From contig NC_088711.1 in NCBI RefSeq assembly GCF_963576615.1, positions 36,968,121 through 37,032,120 of the forward strand: a stretch of DNA of 64,000 nucleotides, given 5' to 3'. This document shows, piece by piece, positions 1-12,739 of this stretch. Origin of the DNA: Watersipora subatra (Eukaryota > Bryozoa > Gymnolaemata > Cheilostomatida > Watersiporidae). Every line of letters starts with the position of its first letter. Position 1 is the first letter of the stretch. A program made the position numbers and the translations under genes. The notes beneath the pieces were generated by a model. It made no database searches and had not been told where the DNA came from. It saw only the letters and a program-made list of their open reading frames with translations.

Positions 1-60
1 GACCACCCATGTTTTAAGGGTACATTGTGGGTGTAGTAAATGAATTGACCGGCTTCGTCT

Positions 61-240
61 TGACTCAATTTGTTTTATTTCTGTAGTACACAAGAGTTCT
101 TTAGTACACAAAAATCATTCTTTAGTACACGAGACATTACTTTTTCATTTACAAGAAGTCACTCTCTGAGAAACAAGTAGTTACTCTCTATGATATGCTT
201 AGTTACTCTCTAGTACACAGGAAGTTACTCCCAAGTCTAT
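61..240. repeat. Degenerate AGTACAC / AGTTACTCTC repeats
   Basis: Short motifs (TAGTACACAAG, AGTTACTCTCT) recur imperfectly. No unit length holds across the block, so it is an old decayed minisatellite at best. Confidence 0.35.
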
Positions 241-966
241 TTTGCACCAATGGCTCCCATGGTATGTTCTAAGGTCATTAAGATCATCAGAGATGTTGTC
301 TCAGAGGTTTGTAACTACTCATCTATGACGTGTAGCAATGTATTGTTGAACAATGATCTGGGCGTGTCTCCATATATTTAAAAAGCCATCAGTCTTCTCT
401 CCAATGACTGCTTAAGCTATAAATATCTGCTTTGTATTTTGTAGCCCAAGTGTGTCCATTCGATTCTCTTATTCATACATTGACGTAACAGACTACACTA
501 ACACAACCTTCTCTCAGTATGCCTGATTCTATAAACATTGTCAATACTAGGGGTCAGGATGATCAGAGTAGTACACAAACATTTTAGCAGATTAGATGTT
601 TTGACAGTTCATCTAAGATTTTTTCAAGTACAGAGCTAGCGCAACAGGCTTAAATATGTTAGAATCTTCTCCTTGGTGCCAAGTCATACAAATGCCTTAA
701 AATGTTTGATGCAGTTAAACTTTGATCTATGCAGACCTTTTAAGACAAATTTTTGGCATATTTGATACAAAATTTGATATTTGTTTAAGCATACGAACTA
801 CTTTTCCACATAGAATGTCCAAACATTTCTCAACACATTTCAGTTTTTAAAATCAGTATATACGTATGCAGTTCTTCTTTGCTTCATTTAATTTTATAGT
901 GCTTACAAAATGTCAAACAATGCTTCATAATTTTCATTTTTATTTGAAAATCACAAATATCCATGA
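241..966. other. No gene seen
   Basis: All frames carry dense stops and I see no exon with both splice signals and a coding frame. Upstream exons of the Lst2 gene could only lie here or before the window, and I found no match to its N-terminal region. Confidence 0.4.
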
Positions 967-1347
967 CTAGCCGAATTCCCGGCGTTGCATTGGTATTAAA
1001 AACAGCTTATAAACAGTAGCAGATAAAGTACACTAGTTGCCATTGGCTAATTTGAGTAAGCGTATTGCTAAACTTACTAATAAGAATGATGAGAGCAAGC
1101 TTTAGTCACTTGCGCATAGCGCAGAGTCTCTCTGTGTATTTTAACCCAGATAATGACTCATATCGCCTGATGAATCCGTTGCATCTTGTGTAACCTAAGG
1201 GGTTAGCTTGTCGACTTGTGAGAGGGATTTCGAAGATCAAATCTTCTGCGATACAAATTTTTCATTGCCAGATTTTAATCAGCTATAGCTGGACAGACAA
1301 CGAACGGACAGACAACGAACGGCGACAGACGATGACAAATTTTGAGA
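967..1347 (-). mobile_element. Non-autonomous Helitron, copy 1
   Basis: On the minus strand the element ends with a GC-rich stem (CCGG...CCGG type) about 10 nt before CTAG followed by host T, the usual Helitron 3' end. The other side ends near GA/T on the plus strand (TC start on the minus strand). Three more copies start near 39387, 52225 and 58634. Inside, around 1190-1256, is a tRNA-like A/B-box pair read on the plus strand. It shares more than half of its length with the 39.4 kb copy, including 'gctaatttgagta' and 'attaaaaacagctt'. The exact right end is uncertain because the terminal bases are mutated. Confidence 0.6.
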
Positions 1348-1359
1348 TTTATCTATATA

Positions 1360-2236
1360 GTTTAGTAGGTTTGGTAAAACAGTTGAAGGCAACGAGTTTT
1401 CTTAAAATTAAAACAAGTATAACTTAGGGTTTATACCTGAATATATAATTTAATCTATACCATAAGGTATATTAGCTTCTTATCTCTATCATTATTCGCA
1501 TCTACTTCTTATTACATTCCCTGTATAACCAAGGCTACACCTCTTTATGCCGGTTTTCAGTGAAGGAGCCTGGGAGTAGTCTAAAGTCTCCCATTTATTA
1601 TTTCTTTGTTAGTTTCTTACGTATAGTTTAGTTTCGTATTTATGGTATAGTCTTCGCTTTCTTTTGATGGTATAAAGTACTTATCATCAAGTTTTTTAGT
1701 TGCCAAACGAATTGAACGAAACATATTGTACAAGAATATTCTCCACAGTATGGTGTTCACTTATAATGAATATACCTAAACCAGATTACCTTTAGGTTTG
1801 ACCGTGTAGAGATTGATTTACCAGTGCAATGGTTGTATGAACTGTTATTGGGAGTGGTATTAGTGTGTTTAGTTATTGCTACCTTCAGAGTTGTTTATTT
1901 CATTTCCAAGCTTTTGGGCCAAGCGGATAAAGGTTTTGCTGTTTAGAAATTTCCTAAATCTACTCATAAATAATATTCATAGGTTACTGTTTGGGAGGTT
2001 TTAAGACGATGTCATTAAAGCATCTTCAAGTCTCTCATAGTCTCTTCCAACATAGTTTCACATTGTTTCAAGTTTGTCTCAAACGGTAGCCTAGTTCAGA
2101 CATACAGTATGTGTAGTTAAATGTGCCAATTAGGATAAATATAAACTTTATCATCACTGGTTAATACCGTTCAAAGCAAATTAGACCATGAGATAAAATA
2201 ATGCTTGCTAGAAGTAGGATCAGTAAGTTTATTTTT
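1360..2236. other. No gene seen
   Basis: AT-rich sequence with no supported exon, RNA gene or repeat structure. Confidence 0.4.
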
Positions 2237-2237
2237 A

Positions 2238-3115
2238 AAGGTTGACTTGCAACAAAATTCACATTACCGTAATTTGATATGAAAAGATTCACCATGTCTT
2301 ACTCTGTTGTGTTGTAGGTGCCAAATATGTGGAAAGGTGATTACAAGCTCTTAAAAGCTCAAAAACGGACAGAAAATCGCAGCCACACGAGACCGCCGTA
2401 GTTTGGATTCTCTTTTCAAAACGGCTCAAATGTGATGTAGTTGTGAGAGATGGTTTCTGTTTACACTTTCTTGCAACCTTATTCGTCGAAATAGTTTCAC
2501 AAGTATACTTCACGAATTCAATAAAACTATGTCTATTGATCTTACGCTTCTGTTTTATCGTCATCGTAATGCTGTCACTTTTAGCACTGATATCTTATAA
2601 CTTACCGTAAAAAATCGTTAAACTTTTTAACCTTACCTCGAATGAGTACATATCATTGTCTGATAATCATGACGAGCCTGTTGGTCACCTGTGATAATCG
2701 AAAAGTGCTGTAAAAATTATTTGCGAAGTATTGGGTCACATGATCACATTACGACTTGACGATTGAATAATGCCGAAACAAAACTGTAAAGTAGCGAGCA
2801 TCTATATTTGATACGGGGTCTTCGGTAAAACCCGAAATGTTTGTCATAAACTAGTACTACGACAAGTTTTATATTGAGCTTTGTATTGGCCTTTCAATTC
2901 ACATGAGAATATACGTGACAAGACGATAACCAAATTTCGTGGTTACGTCATCGAAATAAAGAGATTCCAATCTACGGCAGCTTTTCGTTTTTGAGCTTTT
3001 AAGAGCTTGTAATCACATTTCCACATATTTGGCACTTACAACACAACAGAGTAAGACATGGTGAATCTTTTGATACCAAATAACTGTAATGTGAATTTTG
3101 TTGCAAGTCAACCTT
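2238..3115. mobile_element. Palindromic MITE with long terminal inverted repeats, copy 1
   Basis: The first about 140 bases (from AAGGTTGACTTGCAAC) return in reverse complement at the end (GTTGCAAGTCAACCTT), making long terminal inverted repeats around a roughly 600-bp core without a transposase. A second copy lies at 34621-35521, and its core is reversed relative to this one, so the two insertions have opposite orientation. No clear target-site duplication is visible, so the superfamily is unassigned. It sits about 120 bp before a splice acceptor of the Lst2 gene, inside that gene's intron. Confidence 0.75.
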
Positions 3116-3233
3116 GAAGTAAAACTTAATATTGTGGCCTTTCAACATACTGGTGTCTGAATCCTGTAAGTTCAACCAGATCTTATAGACTGGACTGATT
3201 CTTGATGACACGCTTGGGTCTGTGTGTTTACAG

Positions 3234-6200
3234 GGAGCTCCTATGGACACTCACACAAAATGAGTTACGCTTCCTTGAGCGACTCCTTTGTAACCTCGAG
3301 CAAGCGGCGGAAGAGGACACAACCCCTGTGTCTACATCAAAAACACAAACGGCCGAACTGGATGCCCTGAAAACCCAGAATGCATCTCCTAGTTTATTCA
3401 ACGACATATCGAATGTACAAAGTTTCAATGGCATGAACTCGGAGAGTTCTCGCGCTGATGACTTTAGGGCAGCTCTGTTCAACATGCTTGACGGGTTGAG
3501 TTACCCTACTGACCAGGCTGCAGGTTCAGCGTCAGAGCAGCCTGCGGACTTACCTCCAGAGTTAGGTAACAACAACCTTTCTCAAACAACTAACACTTCG
3601 GATAATTCCACATTAATTGTCCTCAACGAAACAATTCAGCCATTGACTGAACTTAGCAATGAACCCAACCATGCAATAGCCAGGATTGATATGCCTTCTA
3701 CTCGAACTAGAGAACAAAACCCTAGCCATACTTCAGTCACATCGCGCAGCAGACGCGCGAAGAGGCAGCAATCAGCAGACCCCACCACTTCACAGCCTTT
3801 ATCCTCTGAGTTTGTCTTCAACCTTCCTGATGGCGCTGCTCAAGATGTTGACGATATGGAGGTTTCAGCTTTTGCTGGCCCGTCTCAAGTGACTCTCCAC
3901 AGGTCTGTCTCAAACATTCTTCCTGGCAGAGTCACCAACCTTACTATCGATGATGAGTCGACAGACTCATCGGAAATATCAATGAGTGACTTCGAAACAA
4001 GCTCAGGAAGTGAAAGTCCAACAATGCGACACAAACAGCTGTCTGCACGACCTCTGGGTGACGAGAAGGCGGATAGTCTGCGTGGCAGATATAGAAATGC
4101 TCAAGAGCTGCTTCATAAGTTATTTGTATGCATATCAGGTAAGCATGGCTGTTGCTTTTCTGGATAAAAGCTAATCCACACGAAATTAATGTGATGTTAT
4201 TAAACAATATTAGCTTGGCAAAAAAGTTTGCAATCTTTAAACAAAAAATAGAATTGTTTTCTACATATTATAAAATCATCTTACTCTGGTGTATTTTTGA
4301 AAGCACAAAAATTAAGTAATCTGATAATTCTATGGCACTCACAAGCATTGATGAAAGCAGCTTAATATATATGTACCAAAAGTAGTATTAAATTGTAAGA
4401 TGTTTGACATTTTTTGCGTGTTTGTAAATGGCCATCGGCCAGTTATTATTAGTTAGTTGTTATCAGTCAATGGTAATTGGTCAATTATTATTATTCGTTC
4501 ACTATTGGTCAATTATTATTAGTCACTTGTTATTGGTTACTAATTCTTAATCACTTACTATTGGTCAATTATTATTAGTCACTTGCTGTGGGTCAATTAC
4601 TATTAGTTACTTGCTATTGGTCAATTATTATTGTAAGCCATTCATTTTTTTTATAATTTTAGTTAAAAAATGGTTAACTGTAATGATAGTCATTTTCCAT
4701 TAATAACATTTTTAAAATTTTATAATGAACCATAAAAATGTTAAATTTAAGTTGGTTTGTGTTTAGATTAGTTGTATGTTTATGTAACTCAGAAATGTGT
4801 AATATCAACTTGAGAATACAACTTTACTTCTAAAAACCTCTTTCATCCATGCTCACGTGTAAAATCTTTACTGGCATTCAAGGAATTGAGTGACTTTCAT
4901 CAGCTGTTTGTAATAACGAAGATTTAGCAAATTTTGTAGTACTTTATATCAACTCTACTACTGAGTGTATTACAAATAAAACTGATTGGCTGTTTGCGCT
5001 TTTTCATTGGTTAGCATAGCTACATTAGGACCTGTTTAGGAAGTGTCTGATTGGCTGATCATTACAGCCTCAATGATCAGCTAATGAATATGTTAGTAAA
5101 TTCATCTTGAGAGAATAACTGACGATTAATAATAGGTGATTATGATGAGTTTGTTCAGCAATGGGTCATCTCGAGCTGTAATATTTTTATTTTATCATCT
5201 TTTTCAGGTGTTGCGGACCAGTTACAGTCTAACTTTGCCTGTGACCTTAGGAATATTCTTAAATGTGTCTTTGAACTGCACACTGGTGATGACACATTTG
5301 TCGACACCCTTGACAAAAAACCTTCGGCTGTTCCTCAGACATCTGACAATGAATCTGAGCCTCTCCAAGGTGAGTTACATGGTGGTGAAAATCAGATGCC
5401 AATCACCGTGATAAGGTGTTGACTAGTTGAGACTCGGAGGTTTACTATGATGTTAGCATGTTTTAAACATTTCATCGATCTATTTGAATTGATTACAAGC
5501 ATTATTATTGGATGTCACTCTGCCTATAGGTGAGCTGGTGATTTTTTTACATTCCTCTCTTGACTGCACATCGCTATAGACATGCTGGATAATGTTATGG
5601 TGTTTGTTGATTTGGTCATTGCGGTTACCTTTTGCTTTGTGATGACACCATTATTAAAATACATGTACAATATATTATTATCGCAATCGTGCACAGTATT
5701 ATAGAAACATTGTACGATATCCTGGAAACGTATGGTATCATAGAAACAATGTACAGTATCGTGGAAAAAATGTAGTATCGTGGAAAAAATGTACAGTATC
5801 ATGGAAAAAATGTACAGTATCATGGAAACATTGTGCAGTATCAAGTCAATTTGACTGTATTTTCCGGTCTGCCACGTTGTTTCTCTTTTTTTGTTGTTGA
5901 CTTTTTTATATCTTGCTAATTCTCTGCATTCCAATCCCGTTCAGCTTGTCTCTAAATGGCATGATTTCTTGTAGCACCGCCGGCGTGGGTTCCTGACTCA
6001 GAGATGGACAAGTGCTGCTCATGCAGATTGCCTTTCACAGTGATACGACGGAGACACCACTGCAGGAATTGTGGTCTCGTAAGTATCACCTACTGCGTTG
6101 TTACCAGTTCTTGCTAGATATTTGGAGTTACCAGTTCTTGCTAGATGTTAGGAGTACATTCTGTGCAAATTCTTTACACCGATATTACTCAGGCTTTATC

Positions 6201-6404
6201 TAGGAGCAGCCACTTCCTTATCAGCAATTATTTTAGATATTCTGTGCAAGATGCTCTGCTAACTCAGCCCCTCTGCCTAACTACGGGTATGAGCAAGCTG
6301 TGAGGATATGTAACCTATGCTATGTCTATAGGATTAATCCTTTTTTCATGGATGACAGCACCCAAGAGACCTATAACTCTGCCTCAAGAAGGCAGCAGTC
6401 CTAG
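3234..6404 (+). CDS. ZFYVE28: Lateral signaling target protein 2 homolog (ZFYVE28/Lst2), C-terminal part
   Basis: Four exons join in phase: 3234-4138, 5208-5369, 5975-6078 and 6237-6404 (stop TAG 6402-6404). Exon one starts with a helical piece ([18 protein letters not shown]) typical of the end of the Lst2 N-terminal domain. A long Ser/Thr-rich acidic region follows, then [11 protein letters not shown]. Exon two continues [18 protein letters not shown], a segment characteristic of Lst2. Exons three and four hold a FYVE finger: a WVPD motif, CxxC pairs and the [10 protein letters not shown] basic patch, continuing through CARC and CNLC, so all eight zinc ligands appear present. Lst2 proteins bind PI3P on early endosomes and promote EGFR degradation; their activity is regulated by mono-ubiquitination. 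That is family knowledge, not visible here. The N-terminal two thirds is missing, presumably upstream of the window. The tail after the finger is short, about 24 residues. Confidence 0.9.
4430..4640. repeat. GGTCAATTATTATTAGTCACTTG minisatellite-like repeat
   Basis: Imperfect copies of 'tattggtcaattattatta' with variable spacers fill this part of an Lst2 intron. The unit length varies. Confidence 0.6.
5690..5845. repeat. ACAGTATC(A/G)TGGAAA minisatellite
   Basis: About seven imperfect copies of an approximately 22-bp unit (acagtatcatggaaaaaatgt), in the intron just before the FYVE exon. Confidence 0.65.
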
Positions 6405-8276
6405 TGCCACGACATCCTTAATCAAAATTTAAACTTGTACTTGCGCTTCGTGTTTTTAAACGAACACGTGTTTTTTGCTTTCAGAGATTTTGCTGAATCA
6501 ATTTTGAGATATTTTTCTGCAATTTAGATAATTTTGTATGAAGTGTTAGTATGCCAAAGTAATCTCTTATGTATATTTTCCCATCTCTTTTTCATGGTAA
6601 ATTAGTTCTAACAATTATGTTATATACACGAGTTCTTTTGTTTTAGTTGAGTTATACGGATATTATATACTTCATTTAACATCTAATTCATTTGAGGCCT
6701 TATTGCCATCATTTACACCTAAAATATTTCATGCATGTTAAATGCATTCATGTTTGCTCTTGTGTTCACAATACCAGCTGCATAGGTCTTCCACGCTCAT
6801 CGGCTTGCATTTCAGTAATTATATGTAATCTTTCTACAGTTTGTAGCCATTTTTATATATTTTAAAGCAAACTAATACAATATGAGCACTTGTTGCCTGC
6901 CGCTGTCAACCCAATTCCTGTCATTCTTTTGACAATTGATGATTAAACTAGTCTAGTCTATTCACTTGTGCCAGGATGTTACTGCCTTGCCATTAAGGTA
7001 AAATAAACTATGGTACTGGCAGCAGTTGAGAGCATTATTGATTGCATGCAGTGTGCATTGCCCAAATAAAAATATGCCTTGCGTACTGAACTGGTTACGG
7101 CCAGGTTACGGCTAAGACGAGACAAACACCACAAGTAATCAGTCTATAGCTAATGGGCCAAAGCTTTCTCTGCTAAACGTACTCAGCTTTCTTAACTTCT
7201 TCAAAACATTTCTTCAGTCTTTTAGTTATCCATTCTTCATCAGCACCTACAACACTGAGTAAAATTTGAACCTATCGGTAACCGAAACGCTTCAAAGGGT
7301 TTGCTTGGAGTTGTCCTTACTGTTCTTAACTGTCATGTGAGAAAAGACAACTTCCTTCCTATAACGTTACAGCCGAGGTCTACAGCGATTAGCTGAGGTA
7401 GCTTTTTAACTTTCTAGAACGAGTTACCCAGTCTATGTAAGGTCTTTTACGAGGCTAACTTCAGCCTTCAGCAAACTGATCCTTGCTAATCCTTACTTAT
7501 TCGTAAATGAACTGCTAATGTCCGCTACCTGCAGTACATGAAAGATTGTAAATAAAATTTATGGAGCGATAAGCTAGCAGCTTGCAAACGCAAAATGAAA
7601 AAGAATGCAAGTCTTTTGTATGGGCAGCTTAATATTACAATATGGTTAGGATATAGAGCATAAGCTTTCATTAGTAAAGTTAATCAAACAAATTCCCAAT
7701 TGGGATGTTAACCACTACGCTATTTAGATTGCGTTTACAGCAGTGAGAGAGCAAGCCCTGGCGCACTCGTTCACCTCATTAAGTAGTACTGGAGATCTGT
7801 TTAGCTGCTTTGTGTATTTTCAAGGCTATAACAATGTGTTATACTCACTAGTATTTTGCACTGATAGCTATTACAAATTTTACACCGAATACTGTTACAA
7901 AGCTGTTGTTTTATTATTATATTTTGGTACTACAGACCCGTCAAAAATTTGAATGACAACTGCATTTTTAAATTAACTTTAATACAACATCTTTGATGAT
8001 CATTAACAGTGAGTACAGTGGTTTAAATGTCTGCAATTCATTGTTTCCTGTACAGAACTCCTCTACTGACCAGAGTCTGTTGTAAATTGTATAAAATAAG
8101 ATTTTAAAAACTACTTAATGTAAAATCTTTGTCAGGGTCTCATTCAGTTACGCAAGGTGCAGATTGCATATTAATAAAGTGATACAATAACTTAAGCTAA
8201 TAAAACTAGCAATATTCATAAACAATCAAATGTTAATAAAATCAAATTGTTTTTCTACAGATTTCTAAAGCAATCT
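6405..8276. other. Intergenic, no gene seen
   Basis: Lies between convergent genes (Lst2 on plus, the unknown gene on minus). AATAAA-type signals occur near 7000 and 7065 and could serve Lst2 polyadenylation, but this is unproven. Short open frames here have no splice context or recognisable content. Confidence 0.4.
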
Positions 8277-11200
8277 TCAAAGTGCTGACAGCCTGTCTAT
8301 GAACTCAGACGTGAAGGTTTCTATAGCCATATTTGAAACCGAAACTGTGTGCAAGTTTTGAGATTTGTCCAATCCTTCAGCATCAAAGGTTGCTGAAGTA
8401 ATCATAAGCTCTACTGACTGTCTAGGGTACATGCCAGCAATAAAGTTACATGAAATTTTCTTGGTTGTGGTCAGCTTGGTTTTATTGAGTATTCTGTATT
8501 CGATAAATAGTTGTTCCTCAGCGCTGTGTCCTCTCAGAAGGGAAGTCTTGTCAGCTGTCATTCCAGCTGCGCTCCGACCACAAGTGTAGATTGCTTCTAG
8601 ACCATCATGCAACCGGTTCTATGAACAATGGCAGAATGATGTACAACAGATCCATGTAAATAGTCTGTAATAATTCTATCATACATTTCTGCCAACTCAA
8701 TAATGACTTGGTGGCAAACGCAATAAATCTCAGGCATCATCTTTACTATGATAAAAGCTGTGTTGGTCCATCTGTCTAAAGCTATGCTTAGAAATTAGGA
8801 AAAAAGATTGCACCAAACAGGAATTGAACCCAAATGCTTGGTTAAGCAACCATGCACATTACCAACTGCACCACTCCAACACCTTGCTCCAATGCTAAAT
8901 AATTATGAACTTGCCAACTACACATGCCGATTCTCACGGCGCGCAGGATTGCTAGGGTGCTATTATGATATAGTAAACAGAATCCTGAGAAATTTACAAA
9001 AAATTCTTCTTTCTAGATGTTAATGCAAGGAATAGCAATTAGTTGTATTTATACAGTAAACAATTGAATTACATGGAGGTGAAAAGTAATTGTATTTTAA
9101 GAATTTTAAAATTCACTTTTCAGTTATGAAGCAGCATGATAGTAGCAAATAAAAACAAAATTTGTTAAAATGATATCGAAAAATCCTACTCAGTGCTACA
9201 AAAATTCCAAAAATGCTGCTTCACATTGTTTACTGGTTTCGTCTAAATCAACTTCAGCTTTACCTTATAAGCCATGATGGACAAGTCCTTGTATCTCTGG
9301 ATATCCATTTGACGTGTGCATATGTAGACTTTACACCCATCAGTACTCAGCCACTTATTAAGCAGCTGTTTCCACAATAGATATACCTGGCTGTTGCCAT
9401 CTTGCAGCCCCATCCAAGTAGTCAGCCCAGCATTAGAGGAAACACTGGCTAGCTGTAAGGCAAGACGTAAACAGAAAAATGAATATTTAATGACTTGAAA
9501 ATTCATTTAATGCAGCGGTTCTTAACCTGAGTTCCATCGAACCTTAGGGGTTGGATGAGTCAGTCACAGAGGTTTGGCGAATGTCGAAATATGTACATGT
9601 AAGTGTTCACTCAGAAGCAACAGAAGAAGTCACACTGATTTGCAAGGTCAGCTCTTTATGAAAAGATATGTAGTTAATTGTGAGTTCATGCATTTTATTG
9701 ATACATGTACTTTAAATGTAGTGATATTAATGCACAGCTCACTTTGTGCACCAGTGAAACATATACCTATGTATTTAATGTGATAAAAAAAAATTTTTAA
9801 TATGGAAGGGTTTGGTGAAATCACATATGAAAATGGCGAGTTTCAGTACGTCCAACAAGGTTAAGAACAACCGCTTTATTTTCTCTGTGACAAAAAATGT
9901 AAAACTTAATAAAAATGGAAAATCGTAAAAAAGTATTATTCCACAGATTTGATCTACATTAATTAGCGCAAAACAGTGAGAGAGTAATTAACAGCGTGTT
10001 TCCTTATACAGAAACTGATGATGGCTGAGATAAGTGGCAGAATAAGAAGGTAGCTGAAAATAAATTGGTGAGGTTGATATAGCATCAAGTAAGTTATATT
10101 GTGGTATTTTGAGAATATGGTCATTCAGCGAATGGAATCAGTAGGCTAGCTGCTAGTAATGAGCTCGGCAGCAAGCAACCACAGTTGTGCACGTAAATGC
10201 CTAAGAAACTGAATAGGATTAGAATACGTACGATAAATGCGATTTACTAACTGTAATACATGACATCTACTAACTGCGATACATGTAATCTACTAACTGT
10301 AATACATGTCATCTACTAACTGTAATACATGTAATCTACTAACTGTAGCACATGTCATCTAACTATAATACATGCCATCTACTAAATGTAATCCATGACA
10401 TCTACTAACTGTAATACATGTAATCTACTAACTGTAATACATGTAATCTACTAACTGTAGCACATTTCATCTAACTATAATACATGCCATCTACTAAATG
10501 TAATCCATGACATCTACTAACTGTAATACATGTAATCTACTAACTGTAATACATGTAATCTACTAACTGTAATACATGTAATCTACTAACTGTAGCACAT
10601 TTCATCTACTAACCTTGCCAGACTCTTTGTTTGCCGCAAACCTTTGATCAAGCTCAGTCATTTTTACATCAGAAGAAACAAAAGCCAATTTCTCATCAAT
10701 AATTTCTGGTTGAGCGTAATCCAGAAAAAGATTTTTTTTTTCTAAAAACAAACAAGATTCTTACTAACAATACATGCATAGTGATGGTTACTTTCCTGAC
10801 ATTCTAATGCAGTGATATACAATTATATATACAAACATCAAAAACAGTATATTAATATAATATATCTATTCTATGTTATTTTATACCACGTGCATTATTG
10901 TGCTCACACCGACATTTTGATTCTTTCTACATACTGTACTGTATATACGATGACTGTCACATGAAACTTGCCCAACTATCAACTCGTGTAGCTCTGAAAG
11001 ACACAGCTTAAGCACAGTAACTCAAAAGAATATTATATTTGCAATTACTGTACAGTATTTACTGTATATTTTACAGCAGTTGATATGCCATAGGAAACAG
11101 GCGCTAACTTAAACAGTAATATACACTTCAAATTGTTTTCATAAAGCTTCTTGCCTCAGTAAATAACAAACATTACACGAGTTGAAAAAAGTGAAAACTT

Positions 11201-12720
11201 GTTACCTTTCTTTTGTATCTCTCGCCGAGCATCAATGATGAGCTGATCATTGCGATAGTCTAAGGGAAGAGAATAAGTAGAATTGTCGTAGTGCTGCATA
11301 ACCTTCCTAAATATGACCTTGAACCATTCATACACCACATCTCCTTCAATAACCACTAGACCAGTCCGAAGGTATATCTTTATGGCATAATCATCGGCGA
11401 CAGTCTAGATGGAAGGTTAAGCTCATATTTAAGTATCAACACAATTCAACAGATATTACTAACATGATTCAACTGATATTACTAACATGATTCAACTAAT
11501 ATTACTAACATGATTCAACTGATATTACTAACATGATTCAACTGATATTACTAACTTGATTCAACTGATATTACTAACATGATTCAACTGATATTACTAA
11601 CTTGATTCAACTGATATTACTAACATGATTCAACTGATATTACTAACATGATCCAACTTATATTAGTAACATGATTCAACTGATATTACTAACATGATTC
11701 AACTGATATTACTAACATGATTCAACTGATATTACTAACACGCTTCAACTGATATTACTAACATGATCCAACTGGTATTTCTAACATGATTCAACTGATA
11801 CTACTAACACAATTCAACTGATATTACTAATACGATTCAACTGATATTACTAACATGATTCACATATATATACTGAAACATGATTCACGCAAAAACAAAA
11901 CTCACCGTTAGAACCTCAGAACCATGAGAACTGCTATAGTTCTTTGTGTACGTAAATTCAGGTGAAGGAAAATATGCCTGAATGACGCGAACCCAAAAAG
12001 CTCCCAATGTCGTTGAGCCGCCCTTTTTCACAGGTCTGATGTAAATGGATCCGATAGAAAAATCAAGGAAAACCTCTTCTCCAACTTTATTTTCAACAAA
12101 CTGTTTCAGATGATTTTCTAACACAACGGAACCTTGGGCAGCCATGAAGGCAAGCTGTAAATACATAGGCATTGGTTATACCAGAAAAAAGAAAAACTAC
12201 ATTTTGTTATATTCTAATAATAGTCACCTATATTGTTAGTATACTGATTTTGTACCTGTCAAAACCATGCAAGCATCCAAATTATTCAAGACTTTATGTG
12301 AAAATACTTATATTTACACAATAGCCACACAATTCAGTCTTGTCTTTGTCAGCCTCACATTAGAAGGTAGTAGTTACAATGATCACACTTTAAGGGAGAA
12401 CCTTCTAAGACTAAAAACCTATACAGTACATGAAAGCAAACCTTTCTTGAGCGTCCAACCTAGATGGAAACTTCCACCACCCTTCAAAAAGGTTTAATTA
12501 GAAGCATATTGTCTTTGTCAGGCAGCAACTCAGAAAAGGGAGTAAGTGTAGTGGTATGTGACTGAGTGGCCAGTAGTTAATATAAAAGCACCGCGACCTA
12601 TTCTTGTTCACAAACAGAGCCATCTTGTTAGCACGCTGAACTAGTTCATGCTGTAGTAAGTCATTCATTTGCACCTTTACATCATCCATGCCCAGTGGCT
12701 GGGAATGAACTGAGTGTTCT
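8277..12720 (-). CDS. Multi-exon gene of unknown function, 3' part
   Basis: Six exon candidates in transcript order: 12612-12720, 11906-12154, 11206-11404, 10614-10741, 9264-9452 and 8277-8740 (stop TGA 8277-8279). The five junctions agree in phase (0, 0, 1, 0, 0), which random open frames would rarely do. Together they encode about 420 residues with alternating hydrophobic and charged segments, for example EEVFLDFSIGSIYI, GLVVIEGDVVYEWFKVIF and WLSTDGCKVYICT. I do not recognise the family. There is no obvious transmembrane helix, zinc finger or signal peptide. The 5' end is not identified. In the last exon the frame changes near 8607-8612: the frame from MMPEIYC runs to HRTG, and the frame that carries on (LHDGLEAIYTCGRS) is shifted. 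So the gene may be broken, or the base call wrong, or a very short intron present. Introns carry the 10.2 and 11.4 kb minisatellites. Confidence 0.6.
8806..8884 (-). repeat. tRNA-derived SINE head
   Basis: On the minus strand TGGTGCAGTTGGT (A box) is followed about 40 nt later by GGTTCAATTCC (B box), as in a tRNA gene. The acceptor arms do not pair well, so it is a SINE or tRNA pseudogene, not a functional tRNA. Confidence 0.55.
10240..10610. repeat. CTACTAACTGTAATACATGTAAT minisatellite
   Basis: About 15 imperfect units of roughly 24-25 bp (catctactaactgtaataca), with higher-order repetition: a block with TAGCACAT and CTAAATGTAATCC variants appears at least twice. It ends directly at the donor of the 10614-10741 exon. 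Confidence 0.85.
11430..11868. repeat. 23-bp minisatellite (ATGATTCAACTGATATTACTAAC)
   Basis: About 19 tandem units of 23 bp with few substitutions, in the intron between the 11906-12154 and 11206-11404 exons. Confidence 0.9.
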
Positions 12721-12739
12721 CTAAAAGTAAATTTCTACC

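Noticed and set aside
1218..1427. 69-codon open frame
   Set aside because: It lies across the right end of Helitron copy 1 and its tRNA-like segment, so it is non-coding repeat sequence.
2289..3250. Two minus-strand open frames (91 and 83 codons)
   Set aside because: Both run through the inverted arms of the palindromic MITE and mirror each other. They are structure, not genes.
8806..8884. Functional tRNA gene
   Set aside because: A and B boxes are present, but the acceptor stem and anticodon arm do not fold properly, so I call it a SINE head.
10240..11868. Possible CRISPR array
   Set aside because: The units are directly contiguous without unique spacers, in an intron-bearing animal gene. 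They are minisatellites.
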